Positions 59,374 to 64,000 of a DNA stretch of 64,000 bases are shown here, in pieces. The notes beneath the pieces are model-generated. The model was not told the DNA's origin, did no database searches, and saw only the letters and a program-made list of their open reading frames with translations. Location: assembly GCF_017329565.1 (NCBI RefSeq), contig NZ_JAFMTT010000002.1. One strand, written 5' to 3'. Within the stretch, counting starts at the first letter, position 1, and each line of letters starts with the position of its first letter. Origin of the DNA: Alicyclobacillus mali (GTDB taxonomy: Bacteria > Bacillota > Bacilli > Alicyclobacillales > Alicyclobacillaceae). Both the position numbers and the translations under genes were made by a program.

Positions 59374-59457
59374 GCGAATCTCGTGACCACTCGCCGGAAG
59401 TGGCCCCCGGAGCGGACCTTCACCGCCTGGCCACCTCCCGTGCCGGGCACGGCGACA

Positions 59458-59483
59458 CGCCCCAGCCCTGACCGGCTGGGGCG
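59458..59483. terminator. Bidirectional hairpin after the oligopeptidase gene
   Basis: CGCCCCAGCC and GGCTGGGGCG form a perfect 10-bp stem with a 6-base loop. Only TTCT follows on the plus strand. It stands between convergent genes (4 bp before the stop of the small membrane protein gene). Confidence 0.55.
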
Positions 59484-59486
59484 TTC

Positions 59487-59717
59487 TCACCGCCTGCGGG
59501 CCAGCCACCACACCAGCGCGACGATGGCGATGACGAGAATGAGCGTGAACGGGATGTGGCGCGCAATGCCGTAGCCGATGCCAAAGCCGAGCCCGTGCAC
59601 CAGCCCGTTCACAAACATGTGACCCAGGCCATAACCTCCGTAACCGTAGCCATAGCTATGAGAAAAGAAACCTCTCGAAAACGCATGCGACGCTCCAAAT
59701 CCTCGGAGCCACCACAT
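59487..59717 (-). CDS. Small Gly/Tyr-rich membrane protein
   Basis: 76 residues. The first half is Gly/Tyr/His/Phe-rich (SHSYGYGYGGYGLGHMFVNG, GLGFGIGYG); the second half is one hydrophobic helix (FTLILVIAIVALVWWLARRR) ending in Arg residues. Good GAGGGGG site 7 bases before the ATG. No family recognised. It resembles the 121-residue protein at 15290 in its YGYGY tract and probable membrane or coat location. It is convergent with the oligopeptidase gene, and its start lies 105 bp from the divergent oxidase start. Confidence 0.6.
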   Translation of the reverse strand: MWWLRGFGASHAFSRGFFSHSYGYGYGGYGLGHMFVNGLVHGLGFGIGYGIARHIPFTLILVIAIVALVWWLARRR

Positions 59718-59822
59718 GTTCCGTCCCCCTCAATTTTTACGTGGCTTTCACAAAAACGGGGCCTTTTCTTCATATGCAGGCTTCATCATACCCTCAGAGA
59801 CCTGCGAGGGGAGGCCCATCCC

Positions 59823-60902
59823 TTGAGAAACAGACGCCTGCGTCGAGCCGTTTGGGCAGCCATGTGGGGCTTCGGGGCCGTGTCCCTGGCTGGCATCGGA
59901 GAGGCCGCGCTGCATCGCGCCGACGCCCAGATTGCAAACGGAGCCGCTTCGATGGCCATGCAGAACGCAACGAGCGACGACGGCCCGCCGCCCACGCCCC
60001 CGCCCGTTCTGACGAATGCCCAAATCCTACAAGAAGACCGGGACGCTGTCAACCTGATGAACGAGGTCGCGCTCACCCCGCGCATCCTGCCCGGCGGCGT
60101 CAAGCAATTCACGCTCACCGCATCCAAGTTCGGTTGGAACTTTTACCGAAACGTGAACCTGTGGGCGTGGGGCCACAACGGGCAGGTCCCCGGGCCGCTC
60201 ATCCGCGTGCGCGTCGGCGATCGCGTCGAGATCGTCGTGCACAACGATCTGCCCGAACCCACGACCATCCATTGGCACGGAATGGCGGTCCCAAACGACA
60301 TGGACGGGGTGCCGGGCTTTCCCGAGCCCCCGATTCAGCCGGGCGGCACCTTTGTCTACCGGTTCACCGTGACAAGTCAGATGATCGGCACGCACTGGTA
60401 CCACAGCCACTACGACGACGACTATCAGGTGGACGCAGGATTGAACGGCGTGATCATCGTCGATCCCAAAACGCCCCCGCCGTCCATGCGCCGCGTGCGC
60501 GACGTCCTGTTTGTGCTTGGCGCGGGTAAGCAGGACGGATCGGACAGCGAGAACACGTTTCTGATCAACGGTAAGGCGTATCCGGACACGCCGCAGCTGA
60601 CGGTGAAACGCGGCACGACGGTGTACATGCGAATTGTCAACGCATGTGCGGAGACGTTCCACGCGATGACCATCGATGGGTATGATGTGAAGATTGTGGC
60701 GCAGGACGGTCAGCCGCAGCCGGATCCGCAGACGGTCAGCGTCGTGTCCATCGCACCGAGCGAAACGGTGGATGTGGAGTTCACTGCGGATCAAACCGGC
60801 ACCTTCCCGTTTTACGACACTGTGGCGAGCTCGCTCATCAATCCGAATGACACCGTGGACCCCGTGGGTGGCATGATGACGCTCATCCACGTGACCCCGT
60901 GA
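59823..60902 (+). CDS. Two-domain multicopper oxidase homologue, N-terminal copper site only
   Basis: 359 residues from TTG 59823 (GGGGAGG, 8 bases upstream), with a basic start and hydrophobic signal helix (AVWAAMWGFGAVSLAGIG). Two cupredoxin domains. Domain 1 keeps the trinuclear copper motifs HWHG (His150, His152) and HWYHSH (His191, 194, 196). Domain 2, where oxidases carry HxxHxH and HCHxxxH, has instead AETFHAMTIDGYD and TFPFYDTVASS, so type 1 and the remaining trinuclear ligands are lost. The next gene shows the reverse pattern. Alone it should not be a functional laccase. It lies 11 bp before its paralogue. Confidence 0.85.
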   Translation: MRNRRLRRAVWAAMWGFGAVSLAGIGEAALHRADAQIANGAASMAMQNATSDDGPPPTPPPVLTNAQILQEDRDAVNLMNEVALTPRILPGGVKQFTLTASKFGWNFYRNVNLWAWGHNGQVPGPLIRVRVGDRVEIVVHNDLPEPTTIHWHGMAVPNDMDGVPGFPEPPIQPGGTFVYRFTVTSQMIGTHWYHSHYDDDYQVDAGLNGVIIVDPKTPPPSMRRVRDVLFVLGAGKQDGSDSENTFLINGKAYPDTPQLTVKRGTTVYMRIVNACAETFHAMTIDGYDVKIVAQDGQPQPDPQTVSVVSIAPSETVDVEFTADQTGTFPFYDTVASSLINPNDTVDPVGGMMTLIHVTP

Positions 60903-60913
60903 GGAGGTGGACC

Positions 60914-61996
60914 ATGCGCCGAACCGTCCCAGCTCTGGTTGCAGCACTCGGCGCCTGCGCGTCGCTCGCCCTCGCCTGGGTCCACGCGTCGCCCGTCCTG
61001 CGCGCGGGCGCCAAGGTGGCGTCCACGAGCATGTCCATGGCGCCGACGAGCACCATGGGATCGCTCCCCGTGCCGGAAGGCGTTCCCGACGCGGGCCCGC
61101 TGTCCATCACCCCTGCTCTCATTCGCGAACAAAACGCAGACGCCGACCGGGTCATGGACGAGCAGGGCATGACTCCGCAAATGCTGCCCGGAGGCATCAA
61201 GCGGTTCACGCTCGTCGCGAGCGAGGTGAACTGGTACCTGTATCCGGGCAAGTCGGTCGTCGCGTGCGGATACAACGGTCAGGTGCCGGGCCCTGTCATC
61301 CGGGTGCGCGTCGGCGATCGCGTCCAAATCCTGCTGAAGAACGAACTGAATGAACCCACCACCCTGAACTTCCCGGGTCTCCCGCTGCCGGCGTCGCAAC
61401 TCGGCATCGGCGGCGTGACCGAGCGGCCCGTCCCGCCGGGCGGCGAGCGGTTGTACAGTTTCACGGTGACGCCGGACATGGTCGGCACGCACCTGTACGA
61501 GAGCGGCACCGACATGGCGAGCGAAATTGATCAGGGCCTGCACGGGGTGCTTCTGGTCGATCCGGCGCGCGGACCCCTCTACCCTTTCGCCAAGGTGGAC
61601 GCGCTGTACGAGATCGACGCGTGGATGGTGGACGGATCGACCACCGAGAACGCATTCGGACTGGACGGGAAACCGTATCCCAACGCGCCCCAACTGACCG
61701 TGCCGTACGGAAGCCGCGTCGTGCTGCGCATCGTGAACGCGAGCAGCATGTGTTATCACGCCATGCACGTGCACGAGACGACCTTTTGGCTCCTGGCGGA
61801 AGATGGGCACCCACTGCCCGTTCCGCGCCCGATGAACGTGCTCGCCATCGCGCCGGGCGAGACGGCCGACATCGAATTTCCCGCCGACGTGCGCGGAGAC
61901 TGGATGTTTCACTGTCACATTCTCGATCACATGATGAATCCCGACGACGAGGTCGACATGATGGGAGGACTGGTCACGTTCATTCACGTGAAATGA
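60914..61996 (+). CDS. Two-domain multicopper oxidase homologue, C-terminal copper site only
   Basis: 360 residues from ATG 60914 (GAGGAGG upstream). A signal helix (VPALVAALGACASLALAWVHA) then two cupredoxin domains, colinear with the preceding gene (QMLPGGIKRFTLVASEVNWY against RILPGGVKQFTLTASKFGWN). Domain 1 has lost its ligands: HWHG became NFPG and HSH became YESG (THLYESG). Domain 2 keeps YHAMHVHE (His282, 285, 287) and FHCHILDHMM (His333, Cys334, His335, His339), the type 1 and trinuclear ligands. With its neighbour a full set of ten His and one Cys exists. Probably secreted and assembled as a hetero-complex. Confidence 0.85.
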   Translation: MRRTVPALVAALGACASLALAWVHASPVLRAGAKVASTSMSMAPTSTMGSLPVPEGVPDAGPLSITPALIREQNADADRVMDEQGMTPQMLPGGIKRFTLVASEVNWYLYPGKSVVACGYNGQVPGPVIRVRVGDRVQILLKNELNEPTTLNFPGLPLPASQLGIGGVTERPVPPGGERLYSFTVTPDMVGTHLYESGTDMASEIDQGLHGVLLVDPARGPLYPFAKVDALYEIDAWMVDGSTTENAFGLDGKPYPNAPQLTVPYGSRVVLRIVNASSMCYHAMHVHETTFWLLAEDGHPLPVPRPMNVLAIAPGETADIEFPADVRGDWMFHCHILDHMMNPDDEVDMMGGLVTFIHVK

Positions 61997-62044
61997 GGGC
62001 GGCGCGATGGCGCCGGGCGCGCCCGTTCGGCTATCGTCGCATGG

Positions 62045-62079
62045 AAAAAGGCCGAGCGCGGCGACTGCCCCTCGGCCTT
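62045..62079. terminator. Bidirectional terminator between oxidase and glycosidase genes
   Basis: AAGGCCGAG (62048-62056) pairs with CTCGGCCTT (62071-62079), 14-base loop. On the minus strand the stem is followed by five Ts, a good terminator for the glycosidase; on the plus strand the tract is weaker (TTCT). Confidence 0.7.
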
Positions 62080-62097
62080 CTGCCTGGTCTCTGTCTG

Positions 62098-63633
62098 TCA
62101 GTGCGGAATCTCGCCGAGCATCGTCACGCCCGACTGGATCTGCACCTGATTCTCCACAAGGTTCGAGGTGTTCTGAATCTGCGGCTGCTGGTCTGCCGTG
62201 ATGCTGACGTCGCTCAGCGTGATGTTCGAGATGGGTGCGTTCGGCAGGCCATTCATGTAGATGGACTGGCCCGCGTACTCGCAGCTCACGTTGGAAATGG
62301 TCATGTTCTCAAACTGCGGCACGTACGAGTTTGGCCCGGGCGCCTGAAGCGAAGACGTGTCCGCCCCGTTGTCCACATACCCGTCGTCGAAGGTGATGGC
62401 GGCTCCACTGATGTCCCGCATGACGATGTGATCCATGTAGATGTCCTCCACCAGCCCACCCTTGCCCACGCCGCTCTTGAAGCGCAGGCCCGACTCCGTG
62501 CCGTCGTACACGTCGCCCGTGACCCAGACGTCCCGGATGCCGCCGTCCGTGTAACTGCCGACGGCGAAGCCGCTGTGGCCGTTGTGCACGATGCAGTCCG
62601 CCACGACGACGTCCTGCTCGTTGAACACCCCCGCAGCGTCATTCCCGCTCGACTCCAATGCGATGCCGTCGTCCCCCGTGTCGATCACGTCGCGATACAA
62701 GACGACCTTGTCATCGGCCGAGACGTCGATTCCGTCCGTGTTCTGCCCGTACCACGGGTTGCGGATGTTCACATCGTCGATGACGACATCCTTCGAGGTG
62801 TTCACCTTCACAGTCGCAAACGGCGAATTTTCAAAGGTGACGCCCTGGAGCCACACGCCTTGGCACCCCTGGAAGTACACCATGTACGGCCGCAGGTAGT
62901 CCTTCACCTGCAGGTAGTCCAGATAGGTCATGTTCGGATGCGCCTTGATATACGCCTGGGCGTTTGCACCCTGCGCCGTCGGCCACCAGGTGCTTCCGTC
63001 TGGCGTCACGACGCCACCCGACGCCACGAGCGCATTCCACTGATCCGCCGAGAGCTTCGACTTCTCCACCGGCCGCCACGTGTTGCCGGCACCGTCGATC
63101 ACGCCGTGACCCGTGATGGCGACATCCACCGCGTCCGTCGCGCTGATGGGCGATTGAACGGTGTAGGAGCTCCCGCTCGGGACGAGCGGATACAGGTCGT
63201 GATCGCCCGAAAACTGGAGCTGGGCGCCGGACTCCACGTTGAGATCGACGTGGCTCTTGAGCACGATGGGGCCCGTGACCCAATAGCCCGGCGGAATGTC
63301 GACGATGCCGCCGCCGTGTTGGCTGGCTGCGTCGATGGCCGCTTGAATGGCCTCCGTGTTGACCTGCCCGATGCCCGGCTTCGCGCCGTACTCGGTGATG
63401 TCGTAGACGCGGGGCACGATGTTCGGCAACGGCGGGACGAGCATGGCGAACGGCGCGCCGTGCAGGACCTGGGCGAGAGAAGCGTCGAGATCGCCCGTCT
63501 GCGCGACGAGGTCGGCCACGTTGTCGGCCTGGGCGAAGCGCGCGTGAGCGGTCCAACCGGTGGCGGCGGCCGCGACCAGCGCGAGGCTCGCGCCTGCCGA
63601 GAGACTACGTTTCCACCTGGCCACGCATTTCAC
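62098..63633 (-). CDS. Secreted GH28-type polygalacturonase-like glycosidase
   Basis: 511 residues. A signal peptide (about 1-36, ending HARFAQA) precedes a right-handed beta helix. The entry DITEYGAKPGIGQVNTEAIQAAIDAASQHGGGIVDIPPG is the pectate-lyase-3/GH28 start. Catalytic motifs are NTDGID, DTGDDGIAL (two Asp), GHSGFAVGS and LRFKSG, the NTD / DD / GHG-like / RxK set; GHS instead of GHG is a small variation. It would hydrolyse pectic or related plant polysaccharide outside the cell. It is 12 bp downstream of a sugar ABC permease gene, so the pair probably serves uptake of its products. Confidence 0.88.
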   Translation of the reverse strand: MKCVARWKRSLSAGASLALVAAAATGWTAHARFAQADNVADLVAQTGDLDASLAQVLHGAPFAMLVPPLPNIVPRVYDITEYGAKPGIGQVNTEAIQAAIDAASQHGGGIVDIPPGYWVTGPIVLKSHVDLNVESGAQLQFSGDHDLYPLVPSGSSYTVQSPISATDAVDVAITGHGVIDGAGNTWRPVEKSKLSADQWNALVASGGVVTPDGSTWWPTAQGANAQAYIKAHPNMTYLDYLQVKDYLRPYMVYFQGCQGVWLQGVTFENSPFATVKVNTSKDVVIDDVNIRNPWYGQNTDGIDVSADDKVVLYRDVIDTGDDGIALESSGNDAAGVFNEQDVVVADCIVHNGHSGFAVGSYTDGGIRDVWVTGDVYDGTESGLRFKSGVGKGGLVEDIYMDHIVMRDISGAAITFDDGYVDNGADTSSLQAPGPNSYVPQFENMTISNVSCEYAGQSIYMNGLPNAPISNITLSDVSITADQQPQIQNTSNLVENQVQIQSGVTMLGEIPH

Positions 63634-63645
63634 CTCCTTTCGCGG

Positions 63646-64000
63646 TCATCCGCGCAGGCCCGTGGTGGCGATGCCGCGGACGACGTACTTCTGCAGGAAG
63701 AAAAAGATGAGGAAGAGCGGAATGAGCGAAACGGTGGACATGGCGAACAGCGGCCCCCACTCCTCCTGCGCGACGGCGTTCGCGAGCGACTCCAACCCAA
63801 GCGGCACCGTGAACTTCTGCGCCGAATTCAGGTAGATGAGCTGAGAGAAAAAGTCGTCCCAGCACCAGATAAAGCTGAAGATGGCGGTGGTGATGAGTGC
63901 CGGCACGATGAGCGGCAGAATGACGCGCACAAACAGCGTGAAGGCATTGCAGCCGTCGATTTTCGCAGCCTCGTCCAATTCTTTGGGCAACCCCCGGATG
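63646..64000 (-). CDS. Carbohydrate ABC transporter permease, MalG type (partial)
   Basis: C-terminal 117 or so codons; the gene continues past the right edge of the window. The EAA loop ELDEAAKIDGCNAFTLFVRVILPLIVPAL contacts the ATPase. Then TTAIFSFIWCWDDFFSQLIYL, a substrate-side loop with FTVPLGLESL, and a last helix STVSLIPLFLIFFFLQKYVVRGIATTGLRG ending in the typical GLxxGA-like tail. One of two permeases of a CUT1 sugar importer. Upstream of, and probably co-transcribed with, the GH28 gene 12 bp away. Confidence 0.9.
   Translation of the reverse strand, partial: IRGLPKELDEAAKIDGCNAFTLFVRVILPLIVPALITTAIFSFIWCWDDFFSQLIYLNSAQKFTVPLGLESLANAVAQEEWGPLFAMSTVSLIPLFLIFFFLQKYVVRGIATTGLRG

Overview
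The window looks like a chromosomal segment of a moderately thermophilic, acidophilic, endospore-forming Firmicute, most likely Alicyclobacillus (A. acidocaldarius or a close relative). The evidence is a squalene-hopene cyclase of exactly 631 codons that matches, from memory, the crystallised A. acidocaldarius enzyme almost residue for residue; a GerA-type spore germination operon; an acid-protease (peptidase G1) gene; Gram-positive ribosome binding sites; and high GC with many GTG/TTG starts. No rRNA, tRNA, CRISPR array, insertion sequence or prophage was seen. It is ordinary chromosome with dense operons.

Layout. 0-8.3 kb: small envelope genes, a K+/H+ antiporter, an Rpn-type nuclease, then a fatty-acid block. 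In that block fabF faces away from an operon of FabL-like enoyl reductase, thioesterase, SDR and an SRPBCC gene broken by an in-frame amber codon. 8.4-15.7 kb: an Asp-box lipoprotein, an aldo/keto reductase-HAD-chemoreceptor group, a thioesterase-purU pair and a small Gly/Tyr protein with a strongly folded leader. 15.8-21.4 kb: assimilatory sulfur/siroheme operon (cysH-cysI-cobA/hemD-cbiX) with a divergent precorrin-2 dehydrogenase. 21.4-29.2 kb: three membrane-linked glycosyltransferases, a GalU-type uridylyltransferase and an EmrAB-type efflux pair. 29.3-41.3 kb: PBP2, a glycosyltransferase, an NlpC/P60 peptidase, phosphosulfolactate synthase, the four-gene germinant receptor operon and HtrA.

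41.4-52.1 kb is the centrepiece, a single-strand hopanoid operon read dxs-fni-hpnH-hpnG-hpnA-shc-hpnC-hpnD-hpnE. It runs from the MEP-pathway entry enzyme through IPP/DMAPP isomerisation, squalene synthesis (HpnC/D/E) and cyclisation to hopene (Shc), to the first side-chain steps (HpnH/G). Most genes overlap or lie within about 40 bp of each other. 52.4-64 kb: a small exporter, a glutamic peptidase, an acyltransferase, an Aas-like acyl-ACP synthetase, an M3 oligopeptidase, two tandem multicopper-oxidase-like genes, a GH28 glycosidase and the end of a sugar ABC permease running off the right edge.

The most unusual signals are: (1) the two adjacent multicopper oxidase genes, each of which has lost exactly the copper ligands that the other keeps, implying an obligate hetero-complex; (2) two opposed arrays of 11-bp-spaced TGA(A/G) and TTCA half sites between a glycosyltransferase operon and galU; (3) a 13-bp perfect stem that buries the start codon of a Gly/Tyr-rich gene; (4) a 13-bp perfect palindrome between the exporter and the acid protease; and (5) a FapR-like operator just downstream of the fabF promoter.
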